Below are positions 1-8,003 of a stretch of 64,000 nucleotides of DNA, piece by piece. Numbering within the stretch: the first letter of the stretch is position 1; each line of letters opens with the position of its first letter. The translations under genes and the position numbers were made by a program. Source of the stretch: Guptibacillus hwajinpoensis (lineage in GTDB: Bacteria; Bacillota; Bacilli; Bacillales; Guptibacillaceae); the NCBI RefSeq assembly GCF_001039475.1, contig NZ_LELK01000004.1, positions 1,022,330-1,086,329 of the forward strand, given 5' to 3'. The notes beneath the pieces are model-generated. The model was given only the letters and a program-made list of their open reading frames with translations, did no database searches and was not told the origin of the DNA.

Positions 1-1
1 G

Positions 2-529
2 AAACAGGGGCGAGGTACGGTCGTGAAACCGCAACAGCTCGTTGGAAATCTCGGGCAGCTAAAAGGTTTCGCAGAGGAAGTGATGGAGCGCGGATCTGTT
101 CCACGATCGAAACTGATTCGAGCTGAATTCAAAACGAACCTTTATCACGAAAGGGAAATGCTTCAAGTGCCTGAAGATGCGCCTATACTATTAATAGAAA
201 GAATCCGTTTTTCAGATGATACGCCTGTTGCACTCGAGCGAAGCTGCTGGCCAGAAGAAATTGGGCAACTTTTAATGAAGCATGATTTAAATGAAGCGAA
301 GTATTATGAAATCTTGGAGAACGATCAAATCTACTTAAATCGCGCAAACGAACGCATCGCGGCTATGAATGCGACGATCGATGAAGCAGATTTGCTTGCG
401 ATTCGACCTGGGGAAGCGTTGCTCGAGATGACGCGTCTAAGCTACGGACTAAATGATCATCCGATGGAATACACAAGAACGAAATATAGAAGTGATCAGT
501 ACCACTATCATATTGAACTGAAACGATAA
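2..529 (+). CDS. GntR/HutC-family regulator, C-terminal part (5' end outside window)
   Basis: This is the last part of a GntR-type transcriptional regulator with a UTRA effector domain. The frame is open from base 2 and begins with KQGRGTVV, the typical end of a GntR winged helix (GRGT-V wing strand). An ATG/GTG start inside the window is therefore not needed, and the GTG at 23 is internal. The rest (about 150 residues) reads as a UTRA domain, with features such as ILLIERIRF, a central YYEILE segment and a C-terminal MEYTRTKYRSDQYHY strand, a common UTRA signature. UTRA domains usually bind a phosphorylated sugar or other small molecule. It is 16 bases upstream of the aldolase gene, so it probably regulates the aldolase/aldehyde dehydrogenase genes that follow. 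The effector is unknown. Confidence 0.88.
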   Translation, partial: KQGRGTVVKPQQLVGNLGQLKGFAEEVMERGSVPRSKLIRAEFKTNLYHEREMLQVPEDAPILLIERIRFSDDTPVALERSCWPEEIGQLLMKHDLNEAKYYEILENDQIYLNRANERIAAMNATIDEADLLAIRPGEALLEMTRLSYGLNDHPMEYTRTKYRSDQYHYHIELKR

Positions 530-545
530 GAAGGGAGCATATCAC

Positions 546-1439
546 ATGCCATTTATTGATGGAAAAACGATGCTTGACCACGCTTTTCAAAACGGATACG
601 GAGTAGGTGCGTTCAGCGCACATAACGCAGAGACGGTTGTTGCAATCTTGGAGGCGGCGCATGAAGAAAAAGCCCCTATCATGATTCAGGTGGGGCAAAA
701 GGTCATCCAAACACTTGGAATGGAAGCTTTGAAAGGACTTATCGATACGTACGAAAAAGACTACAACGTGCCGGTCGCAATCCACCTCGATCATAGTCGT
801 CAGTTCGAACAAACGATGCAAGCTGTTCAAATGGGCTTTCAGTCTGTTATGTTCGATGGCTCTGGTCTTTCATTCGAAGAGAATACCACTACAACGAAAA
901 AAGTTGTTGATATCGCACGAGCACTTGGCATTGGATCAGAAGGTGAAATTGGTAAGATCGGTGGTACTGAGGATGACATCACGGTCGATGAAAAAGATGC
1001 ACTAATCACGTCGACTGAAGAAGCGGTTTCATTCGTTGAGGCAACGGATGTTGATTATCTTGCTGTCTCGATCGGAACGGCACATGGCATCTATAAACAA
1101 ACGCCGAACCTTCGCTTTGATCGCTTAAAAGAAATCGTAGACGCGGTAAAACGCCCGGTTGTTCTTCACGGAGGCTCTGACGTACCAGATGCGCAAGTAC
1201 AACGTGCGATTTCACTTGGAATTGCGAAGATTAACGTGGATACAGAACTTCGTCAGGCATTTACAAGAGGCGTACAAGAAGCATTTGCTGAGAATCGTGA
1301 TGATATCGTACTTGCAAGCACACTGGGACGCGGTCGAGAGCGTATGAAGGAGAAAGTTCAGGAGAAGATTCGTGTATTTGGTAGCCAGAACAAGGCAGAA
1401 GAACTTTTAACAAACAAAAAGGTCATTACCATTTCCTAA
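546..1439 (+). CDS. class II ketose-bisphosphate aldolase
   Basis: A 297-residue zinc-dependent aldolase of the fructose-/tagatose-bisphosphate family (FbaA/GatY/KbaY type), which cleaves a ketose bisphosphate or ketose 1-phosphate to dihydroxyacetone phosphate plus an aldehyde. Visible signatures are HLDH at 80-83 (D82 catalytic acid, H83 zinc ligand), SEGEIG near 131-136, GTAHG with H180, and LHGGSD with H208 followed by a phosphate-binding loop. A GGGAG ribosome binding site sits upstream of the ATG. The gene lies between a GntR/UTRA regulator and an aldehyde dehydrogenase in the same direction with short gaps, which points to a dedicated catabolic operon rather than central glycolysis. 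The substrate cannot be told from the sequence; the adjacent dehydrogenase suggests an aldehyde product other than glyceraldehyde 3-phosphate. Confidence 0.88.
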   Translation: MPFIDGKTMLDHAFQNGYGVGAFSAHNAETVVAILEAAHEEKAPIMIQVGQKVIQTLGMEALKGLIDTYEKDYNVPVAIHLDHSRQFEQTMQAVQMGFQSVMFDGSGLSFEENTTTTKKVVDIARALGIGSEGEIGKIGGTEDDITVDEKDALITSTEEAVSFVEATDVDYLAVSIGTAHGIYKQTPNLRFDRLKEIVDAVKRPVVLHGGSDVPDAQVQRAISLGIAKINVDTELRQAFTRGVQEAFAENRDDIVLASTLGRGRERMKEKVQEKIRVFGSQNKAEELLTNKKVITIS

Positions 1440-1455
1440 GGAGGATGATGAATCG

Positions 1456-2889
1456 ATGAGTACACAAACTTCAGTACGTACATATGGCTTGTACATTAAT
1501 GGCGAATGGCGGGAGAAATCACAGACGGACGATGTATTGAATAAGTACACACAAGAAGTAAGTGCAAAAACAGCGGCAGCTGAAAAACAGGATGTAATTG
1601 ACGCAGTTGACTCGGCTAAAAAAGCATTAAAGATACCTTTCTCACCATATGATCGCTATAGTGTATTGATTAAGGCAGCGGCTACGCTTCGTGCACGTCA
1701 AGATGAGCTTGGTGAAGTACTCGCGAAAGAAGTTGGAAAACCACTTGCTGAGTGTAAGGGGGAAGTCGGACGTGCGGCCCTGACGCTTGAAGTATCTGCT
1801 GAGGAAGCAAAACGCATCCACGGTGAAGGCGTTCCTGTTGAAGCAGCACCAGGATCTGAGAAGCGTCAGGCATTTACAAGACGTTTTCCGATCGGTGTTG
1901 TAGCCGCAATCACACCATTTAATGTTCCACTAAATCTTGTTTGTCATAAGATTGGACCAGCAATCGCAGCTGGAAACAGTGTTGTATTGAAACCAGCAGA
2001 AGTGACACCGGTCAGCGCGATCATCTTAACGGAAATCATGGAAGAAGCAGGTCTTCCTGCTGGACGTTTAAACCTCGTGACAGGTGAAGGTGCTACAGTG
2101 GGCGAATGGTTGATTTCGAATCAAGACGTGAATATGTTTACCTTCACAGGAAGTCCACGTGTCGGACAGTACATTCGTGAAAAAGCAGGTCTTCGTAATG
2201 TTTCACTCGAGCTTGGAAACAACTCAGCAACGATCGTTCACAGTGATGCTGATGTTGAAACTGCAGCGACGCTTGCTGCTCAGAAAAGCTTTAACAATGC
2301 TGGTCAGGTATGTATCTCTGTTCAGCGTGTGTATGTACATGAAGATATTTACGAACGATTCCTTGCGAAAATGAAGGAAGTTACAGAGAGCTTGGTTCTC
2401 GGAGATCCGATGGATGAAGCTACGGACATTGGTCCTATGATCGCTGAGCGTGAAGCGATTCGTGTGGAGAACTGGGTGAACGAAGCGATCGAGCAGGGTG
2501 CTACAATTGAAAGTGGCGGAAAGCGTGACGGGGTATTCTATCAACCTACAATTCTCTCAAACGTGAACGACGATATGAAGGTATGCCGTCAGGAAGTCTT
2601 TGGTCCGGTCGTTGCGGTGAGTACCTATCGCTCAGAGGATGATGTGATCGCTCGAGTAAACGACTCGGAATACGGTCTTCAAGCAGGTTTGTTTACGAAC
2701 GATCTCGCATTTACGTTGAAAGCAATCAATGAAGTTCACGTAGGTGGCCTTATCATCAATGATACATCCGGTTACCGTGTGGATCACATGCCATATGGCG
2801 GAGTTAAGAAGAGCGGCACAGGAAAAGAAGGTCCCCGCTATGCGATTGAAGAAATGACAGAAGAGAAAATTGTCGTATTTAACGGTTAG
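1456..2889 (+). CDS. NAD(P)-dependent aldehyde dehydrogenase
   Basis: A 477-residue cytosolic aldehyde dehydrogenase of normal family length. Key residues are in place: the TPFN oxyanion Asn at N156, cofactor-binding K179 in VLKPAEVTP, the FTGSPRVG nucleotide loop, general base E252 in SLELG, and nucleophile C286 in NNAGQVC. The motif after E252 is ELGNN rather than the usual ELGGK; this variant occurs in subgroups acting on small or phosphorylated/anionic aldehydes, so the substrate may be a short hydroxyaldehyde. It starts 16 bases after the aldolase stop with an AGGAGG site. A stem-loop with a T-run follows directly, so it is likely the last gene of the strongly transcribed unit. Its role is inferred as oxidation of the aldehyde released by the aldolase. 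Confidence 0.85.
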   Translation: MSTQTSVRTYGLYINGEWREKSQTDDVLNKYTQEVSAKTAAAEKQDVIDAVDSAKKALKIPFSPYDRYSVLIKAAATLRARQDELGEVLAKEVGKPLAECKGEVGRAALTLEVSAEEAKRIHGEGVPVEAAPGSEKRQAFTRRFPIGVVAAITPFNVPLNLVCHKIGPAIAAGNSVVLKPAEVTPVSAIILTEIMEEAGLPAGRLNLVTGEGATVGEWLISNQDVNMFTFTGSPRVGQYIREKAGLRNVSLELGNNSATIVHSDADVETAATLAAQKSFNNAGQVCISVQRVYVHEDIYERFLAKMKEVTESLVLGDPMDEATDIGPMIAEREAIRVENWVNEAIEQGATIESGGKRDGVFYQPTILSNVNDDMKVCRQEVFGPVVAVSTYRSEDDVIARVNDSEYGLQAGLFTNDLAFTLKAINEVHVGGLIINDTSGYRVDHMPYGGVKKSGTGKEGPRYAIEEMTEEKIVVFNG

Positions 2890-2895
2890 AATGAG

Positions 2896-2926
2896 AAGGG
2901 ATCCAGATTATTGGATCCCTTTTTCT
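2896..2926 (+). terminator. rho-independent terminator after aldehyde dehydrogenase
   Basis: The stem AAGGGATCCA pairs with TGGATCCCTT around a 6-base loop and is followed by a T-run. It lies just after the aldehyde dehydrogenase stop codon. Confidence 0.85.
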
Positions 2927-2963
2927 AAGTAATAGCCGCGTTAAAAGGTAAAGGAGAATGAGT

Positions 2964-3872
2964 ATGTCGATCGTCACGATTTTGTTACCGATCTTTTTTG
3001 TATTTGGTGTGGGGTATATTGCACAGCGCTTTTTGAAGCTTGAAACAAAGGTTCTTTCTAATCTTGCGTTGTATGTTCTAGTGCCATTCCTTGTGTTTCG
3101 TACGTTCTATGAACAGGAAATCGATTCATCTTATGGCTACCTCTCGCTCTACATGCTGGGGCTCTGTTTCGCATTGATCGCGATCGTTAGCATTCTATCG
3201 AAAATCTATCGATTCACAGAGTCAGAACGATGCGGGCTTGTCCTATCGAGCGCATTTATGAATAATGGAAACTATGGAACACCGCTCATACTCTTTTTAT
3301 TTGGGACGGTAGGAATGGATACGGCAATCGTTCTGATGGTACTCCAGCAGCTGTTGATGAGTACGCTTGGCGTCTATTATGCTGCAAAAGGCAGTCCAGA
3401 TCACGATGGATTTAAGGCAGCACTTCGAGCAGTGAGGCGCATGCCGATGGTATATGGTGCTATTATTGGCTTGTTGTTTCAATGGTTACATATTCCTCTT
3501 GGCACGATAGCTGGAGGGGTTGATTTAATCGCAGACGCTGCAATACCGGTCATCATGGTAACGCTCGGGATGCAGCTTCGGAACATTACAGTGAAATCGA
3601 TTGACTGGAAAAAACTATCGACAGCTCTTTCTCTTAAACTAATGATTGCACCAATAATCGCAGCATGCATCGTGCTGGTAATGCCGGTTGATACCATGAC
3701 AAAGCAAATCATGATCATCATGGCAGCAACTCCAACGGCCGCAAATACAACGATGTATGCCATTCAGTTTCATACTGAACCACAGAATGTTTCGAGTGCA
3801 ACATTGGTTTCAACCTTATCTAGCCTAGTCACTATGCCAGTCGTAATTTATTTAACGACGACTTTTGTGTAG
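2964..3872 (+). CDS. AEC-family transporter (auxin efflux carrier-like)
   Basis: A roughly 302-residue polytopic membrane protein of the auxin efflux carrier / malonate-malate transporter family, with about ten hydrophobic segments in two five-helix halves. The family moves organic anions. Two in-frame ATG codons exist at 2958 and 2964; AAGGAG at 2951-2956 leaves only one base before the first but seven before the second, so 2964 is preferred. It lies downstream of the aldolase and aldehyde dehydrogenase but after a terminator, so it is either read through or has its own promoter in the short gap. Context suggests transport of an acid linked to that pathway; direction and substrate are unknown. 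Confidence 0.82.
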   Translation: MSIVTILLPIFFVFGVGYIAQRFLKLETKVLSNLALYVLVPFLVFRTFYEQEIDSSYGYLSLYMLGLCFALIAIVSILSKIYRFTESERCGLVLSSAFMNNGNYGTPLILFLFGTVGMDTAIVLMVLQQLLMSTLGVYYAAKGSPDHDGFKAALRAVRRMPMVYGAIIGLLFQWLHIPLGTIAGGVDLIADAAIPVIMVTLGMQLRNITVKSIDWKKLSTALSLKLMIAPIIAACIVLVMPVDTMTKQIMIIMAATPTAANTTMYAIQFHTEPQNVSSATLVSTLSSLVTMPVVIYLTTTFV

Positions 3873-3897
3873 ATTAGAGACGTGCTCATATCTAAAC

Positions 3898-3930
3898 AAA
3901 ACCGCCTGGAAAATCTCCAGGCGGTTTTCT
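3898..3930. terminator. bidirectional terminator between convergent genes
   Basis: A 13-bp perfect stem, AAAACCGCCTGGA pairing with TCCAGGCGGTTTT around a 5-base loop, is flanked by A/T tracts on both sides. It can end both the AEC gene (+) and the PIG-L gene (-). Confidence 0.92.
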
Positions 3931-3938
3931 TATCTACC

Positions 3939-6473
3939 TCACTCCTCATAATAAGGATAACTAATCAAGTTAGTGAAAATCCGATATCCACCAGGTACCT
4001 GATTCTGAATCTGACGGTACCATACTAAATTCGTATAAATGTACGTTCCTTCTCCGTAGTTTGCTTTCAGTAGTCCACCTTCAAATGCATCTTCACCTGG
4101 ATCAGCGACGCTTACATATGTTTCGAATTCATCTGACCAGTTCATTGGGAAGTAAAGTCCTCTTTCTTGTACCCAGCCTTCCCAGTCAGATTGCTTAATC
4201 GAGTTGGGATAATTGAAGATCGTCGCTTCTGGTTTTAATACGTTAATTGGAGCATCTTCATCGGTAACGCGCCACTTGATGGAAGGCTGTCCGATTTCGA
4301 GTTTATAAGGTGCCGTTGTGTTCGTGTCCCAGTTATCCCATGGTTTGTTGTATTGCACAACTAGGTGACCGCCATTGTTGACGTATTCTAATAAGCGCTC
4401 GTTATGCTGTAGCAGATCATCTCTTGATAGATAAGCTCTGATTCCTGTTACGATCGTATCGTATTTGGAAAGATCTCCTTGAGCTAAGTCCTGCTCGCTT
4501 AATTGGGTAATGTCCATACCAACGTTTGACAATTGATCTGCAACTTTATCAAAGCCGCTATCGACATAACCGATTTTAAGACCCTCAGGATATTCAAGTG
4601 GAAAAGCAACGCCATTAACAGCAGCATCAGATACATAATAGTTTGTTCCAATATGGTCATATTGAATGAGTTGAATGTTTTTGCTGATTGTCTCGTTTCC
4701 AATTTGAGCTTGTGGAACGATCTGAAATTCTCCTTCTTCTACATTTTGTGGAGGGGACAGTGTAAACGAAACGGTCTTCATCTTTTCATCTGACGCAAAT
4801 GAGACTTGCTGCAATTCTGGTTCAGATGTCCATCCTTCTGGGAGTTGAAGTGTTACGTCTGTATCCATAGCACCTTCCACAAACTTCTCTACGTTTACAT
4901 CCATCGCAACATGGTCTTCAACTTCTTTTGTGTTTATGACTAAGTTTTCAGGGGCGGGTTTCACTGATACCTCTGGAAGCAATGCTACTCGTTCTTCTGG
5001 TGTAAACGTTTTGGTTAAAGTTCCACCTTTTGTTTTAAAACTTATATCAGCTTCAATGGCGTTTGGCGTGTAGGCGTCATAATAGTTTCGTGAAGCAGCA
5101 GTTACGTTGAAATCGAATGTTTGATGATCGCCAGGTGCTAACGTTAACGTAAAGTGCTGTCCTTTAACGGTCCATTCTTTAGGTATGGAAAGCGTAGCTG
5201 ATAGATCCTTGATTTTAGAAGTACCATTATTCGTAATAGAGACGCTTACATTTGTAGAGTCATTAGGAGTTAATTGCGGATCGGCTACCTCTACATCTAC
5301 TTCCAACTGTGCAGCTGTAAAAATAGTGGTTGATAGCTGTTCTTCTTTTACTTGAAGCTTATGGGTTAGGGTGTTACGCAAATCATCAGAAAGTTTCTTA
5401 TCCTTATTCATATGTTTTTTGATTTTTTGCAGCTGTTTGTACGCATTTTCACCTTGCGATAGTACTTTTTGATGATTAGGATAGGCGCTTTTCACCTTTT
5501 CAAGATCTTGTTGAAGGTGGATCAGTTTCTGTTTGTACTTATTGCCCCCTTTTGAAAGGGTGTTAGCGTAATCCGCGAAATCGTAGGGAATGTTTTCATA
5601 GATGCTCTCTTCATGTTCTGGAATATCGCCAACCGTTGATTTAACTAGCTCTAGATTGACAGTTTCTGGACCATCTCCAACATCTCTTCCCATTCCTTGA
5701 GATTCGTGTAAGTAGCGGGCTTTTTCACCAAGTTGCGGGTAGGTCATGTCATAGTGTTCGTCATAGATTCCGATTTGAATGTAAGTTGTGGTTTGATCTT
5801 CTGTTTCAGCAGGGAGGTAAAGTTTCTTTACTTGCCATGTGGTTAAGCCATCTTCAAGCTGTTCAGGGAAAACAGAAGAGTCGGCTGCACCTTCATATGC
5901 TTTTAGGGTAAGTTCTGTCATAGCGCGGTGGTGACCATGCTGGGTGTCAACGTTTCGAAAAGAGGGCATCATGATGTCTGGTTTGAATGCACGAATGTTT
6001 TGAATGAGTCGTTCGTAGGTTTCCGTTTCACCCCACTTGTTCAGTGTTTCTTCAGGTGTTTTGGAGAAACCAAAGTCTTTAATACTGTCTTCAAAGTCTT
6101 CATTTAAGAAAAAGGTGTCAATTCCAAGTACTCTTGATGAAGCTTGTAATTCGTTTGTTCGAATGATCCCTAATCCATCGCCGAGTTCACTACCGATTTC
6201 ATTTTGACCACCCTGTCCACGAGTAGCAAGAAGAAAGGACGTATCCACTCCTTGTCCTCGAGATAAATAAGCAAGGAAATGACTACGCTCATCATCAGGA
6301 TGAGCACCCGTGTTCATAAAGCTTGCGGTTGTTGTAAGTGGAACAACAGATTCCCATAGTGCTAAGTTTGAATCTTGTGTAGATGACTCTTCTGCAAAAC
6401 TAAGGGTGGAGCTTGGACCAAAGGCAGAAAGGATCAAAACCAACGACAATAACATCTTCCCCAGGTTCTTCAA
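3939..6473 (-). CDS. secreted PIG-L (LmbE-like) deacetylase with C-terminal accessory domains
   Basis: An 844-residue exported protein. Residues 1-27 form a signal peptide (MKNLGKM, a hydrophobic core, cleavage near SFA/EES). Residues about 48-260 are a PIG-L/LmbE N-deacetylase domain with the metal motif AHPDDE at 57-62 and HGHH at 179-182. The middle (about 390-610) carries two Ig-like segments; the first, with VSVSITNNGTSKIKDL, resembles NEW3/CARDB adhesion or sugar-binding modules. The last about 220 residues resemble a ThuA/GATase-like fold (VNNGGHLVVQYNKPWDN). PIG-L enzymes remove N-acyl groups from amino sugars and related compounds. The start is TTG with a strong AAGGAGG site. It is divergent from the ROK gene and shares its operator region, so it is probably induced together with the ABC importer. 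The substrate is unknown. Confidence 0.85.
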   Translation of the reverse strand: MKNLGKMLLSLVLILSAFGPSSTLSFAEESSTQDSNLALWESVVPLTTTASFMNTGAHPDDERSHFLAYLSRGQGVDTSFLLATRGQGGQNEIGSELGDGLGIIRTNELQASSRVLGIDTFFLNEDFEDSIKDFGFSKTPEETLNKWGETETYERLIQNIRAFKPDIMMPSFRNVDTQHGHHRAMTELTLKAYEGAADSSVFPEQLEDGLTTWQVKKLYLPAETEDQTTTYIQIGIYDEHYDMTYPQLGEKARYLHESQGMGRDVGDGPETVNLELVKSTVGDIPEHEESIYENIPYDFADYANTLSKGGNKYKQKLIHLQQDLEKVKSAYPNHQKVLSQGENAYKQLQKIKKHMNKDKKLSDDLRNTLTHKLQVKEEQLSTTIFTAAQLEVDVEVADPQLTPNDSTNVSVSITNNGTSKIKDLSATLSIPKEWTVKGQHFTLTLAPGDHQTFDFNVTAASRNYYDAYTPNAIEADISFKTKGGTLTKTFTPEERVALLPEVSVKPAPENLVINTKEVEDHVAMDVNVEKFVEGAMDTDVTLQLPEGWTSEPELQQVSFASDEKMKTVSFTLSPPQNVEEGEFQIVPQAQIGNETISKNIQLIQYDHIGTNYYVSDAAVNGVAFPLEYPEGLKIGYVDSGFDKVADQLSNVGMDITQLSEQDLAQGDLSKYDTIVTGIRAYLSRDDLLQHNERLLEYVNNGGHLVVQYNKPWDNWDTNTTAPYKLEIGQPSIKWRVTDEDAPINVLKPEATIFNYPNSIKQSDWEGWVQERGLYFPMNWSDEFETYVSVADPGEDAFEGGLLKANYGEGTYIYTNLVWYRQIQNQVPGGYRIFTNLISYPYYEE

Positions 6474-6502
6474 CTAAATCCTCCTTAATCTCCTAATTCG
6501 AA

Positions 6503-6529
6503 TTAGTTAGTAAAGATTTATAACTAACT
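6503..6529. promoter_or_regulatory. candidate ROK operator 1 (upstream of PIG-L gene)
   Basis: An imperfect inverted repeat with AGTTAG (6505-6510) against CTAACT (6524-6529) around an A/T-rich spacer. It shares the 11-base string TTAGTTAGTAA with the second site at 6751 and resembles the general form of XylR/ROK operators (TTAGTTT...AAACTAA). A minus-strand TATAAA lies inside it (6517-6522), so binding could block transcription of the PIG-L gene. Confidence 0.6.
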
Positions 6530-6710
6530 TAAAACCATTGTAACCAGAATCATCCAATAAATGGAACCTACTTTCGTACTGTATGGATAGTCAATTAGTC
6601 ACAATTTAACAAAATATAAATAATTTTCTAAATTTATATTAAACAACAGCAATTTGAAGCATTATTGAGCATATTCAATCTAAGTTTGATAGAAGGATAA
6701 TAAACAGTAT

Positions 6711-6739
6711 TTTACATTTTTTATCTCACCCGTTATAAA
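6711..6739 (+). promoter_or_regulatory. promoter of ROK/ABC/lyase operon
   Basis: TTTACA (6711-6716) and TATAAA (6734-6739) are separated by exactly 17 bases, a good SigA-type promoter. The predicted transcription start falls just before the second operator. Confidence 0.6.
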
Positions 6740-6750
6740 TGAAAGTAATC

Positions 6751-6773
6751 GTTAGTTAGTAATCTTAACTAAC
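6751..6773. promoter_or_regulatory. candidate ROK operator 2 (downstream of promoter)
   Basis: GTTAGTT and AACTAAC form a 7-bp inverted repeat with a 9-base spacer, about 12 bases after the -10 box. It is the same motif as the site at 6503. This position suits autorepression of the ROK operon by roadblock or promoter occlusion. Confidence 0.65.
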
Positions 6774-6821
6774 CAAAGACACGGATATTATTTTTTATCA
6801 TCTATAAAGGAGCACACTTTT

Positions 6822-7985
6822 ATGCAAAAGAGCGATGCCGCATCTATCAAAAATATAAATAAACAACTTGTGTTGAGTTGCATACGTCATTTCGAACCCA
6901 TTTCTCGCTCGCAAATTTCCAAAAGGATTCAAATAAGTAAACCATCTGTTTCTCTTATGGTAGAGCAGTTGCTACAGGAGGGATGGATTGAGGAGAAAGG
7001 TCCTGGAGAGTCAACGATTAGTGGCGGAAGAAAGCCTGTTCAGCTGGTTTTTAATCCGAAAGCAGCTTATGTGATTGGAGTTGATATCGGGGGAACAAAA
7101 GTCGCTTCAGGAATAACGTGTCTAAATGGAAAGGTTCACGCCTATCGGGAATTTGCAACTAGCGATTACCTGTCAAAAGACTTGTTTAAGCGCTTACAGA
7201 AAGACGTGTCGAGTATGCTTGAAGATCTTTGGTTAAGCAATAGTGAGATTCTTGGCATGGGGATTGGCGTTCCAGGTGTAACAAATGTGGAGCAGGGCAT
7301 TGTGCTGGATGCTCCAAGTTTGAAGTGGAAGCGTTACCCCGTTCGCAAAATAGCGAGTGAGTATTTTTCGTTTCCAGTTTATGTAGAGAATGATGTGAAT
7401 ACGAGCGTTCTTGGTGAGCAATGGCTTGGTGCTGGCAAGTCGTTACGGAATATCATCTTTATTTCTGTTGGGACTGGAATTGGGAGCGGCATGATCATTA
7501 ACGGAAAGCTGTTCCGGGGTAGTAATTTCAGTGCAGGCGAGATGGGGTACCTTGTGACAGACTATGAAAATGCTAAAAGCTATCATCCTACTTATGAGGG
7601 GTATGGCTTTCTGGAAAGTGTAGCAAGTGGTTCATCCATTGGTCATAAGCTCTCTGCTGTAAAGAATCAAACGGTAACAGCAAAGGAAGCATTTACCCTT
7701 TGGAAAAAAGGTGATGAATCTGCGCAGAAAGTCATTGAAGAAGCGGTAGAGCAACTAGGTTATGGTATCGCAAATTACGTATCATTATTCGATCCTGATC
7801 TAGTCATTATAGGAGGTGGTGTAAGCGAGTCGTTCGATGATTATAAGGCATCATTGATTGAGATTGTTGAGCATTTCACACCTCAGAGTTGCAAAATTGT
7901 GCGGTCAACGTTTGGAAAAGAAGCAGGAATCGTGGGAGCAGTGGCACTATTTCTAGAGGAACATGATTCGATTATTCGATTATGA
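6822..7985 (+). CDS. ROK-family transcriptional repressor
   Basis: A 387-residue regulator of the ROK (NagC/XylR/Mlc) family. Residues about 10-65 form a winged helix-turn-helix (ISRSQISKRIQISKPSVSLMVEQLL), followed by a ROK sugar-kinase-like domain with GVDIGGTK near 86 and ENDVN near 190. The usual ROK zinc cluster (CxCGxxGCxE type) is absent; the corresponding region reads GEMGYLVTDYENAKSYH, so this member probably lacks the structural zinc. It is the first gene of an operon with an ABC importer and a lyase and is divergent from the PIG-L gene. Two related palindromic sites in the intergenic region are likely its operators. The ligand is presumably a sugar-like inducer, but is not known. 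Confidence 0.88.
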   Translation: MQKSDAASIKNINKQLVLSCIRHFEPISRSQISKRIQISKPSVSLMVEQLLQEGWIEEKGPGESTISGGRKPVQLVFNPKAAYVIGVDIGGTKVASGITCLNGKVHAYREFATSDYLSKDLFKRLQKDVSSMLEDLWLSNSEILGMGIGVPGVTNVEQGIVLDAPSLKWKRYPVRKIASEYFSFPVYVENDVNTSVLGEQWLGAGKSLRNIIFISVGTGIGSGMIINGKLFRGSNFSAGEMGYLVTDYENAKSYHPTYEGYGFLESVASGSSIGHKLSAVKNQTVTAKEAFTLWKKGDESAQKVIEEAVEQLGYGIANYVSLFDPDLVIIGGGVSESFDDYKASLIEIVEHFTPQSCKIVRSTFGKEAGIVGAVALFLEEHDSIIRL

Positions 7986-8003
7986 GAAAGGAGCAACTTG
8001 TTT

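Noticed and set aside
363-830. A 155-codon minus-strand frame across the aldolase start
   Set aside because: It lies antisense to two well-supported genes and has no recognisable domain or start signal.
2224-2544. A 106-codon minus-strand frame inside the aldehyde dehydrogenase gene
   Set aside because: Antisense to conserved catalytic sequence; no family features.
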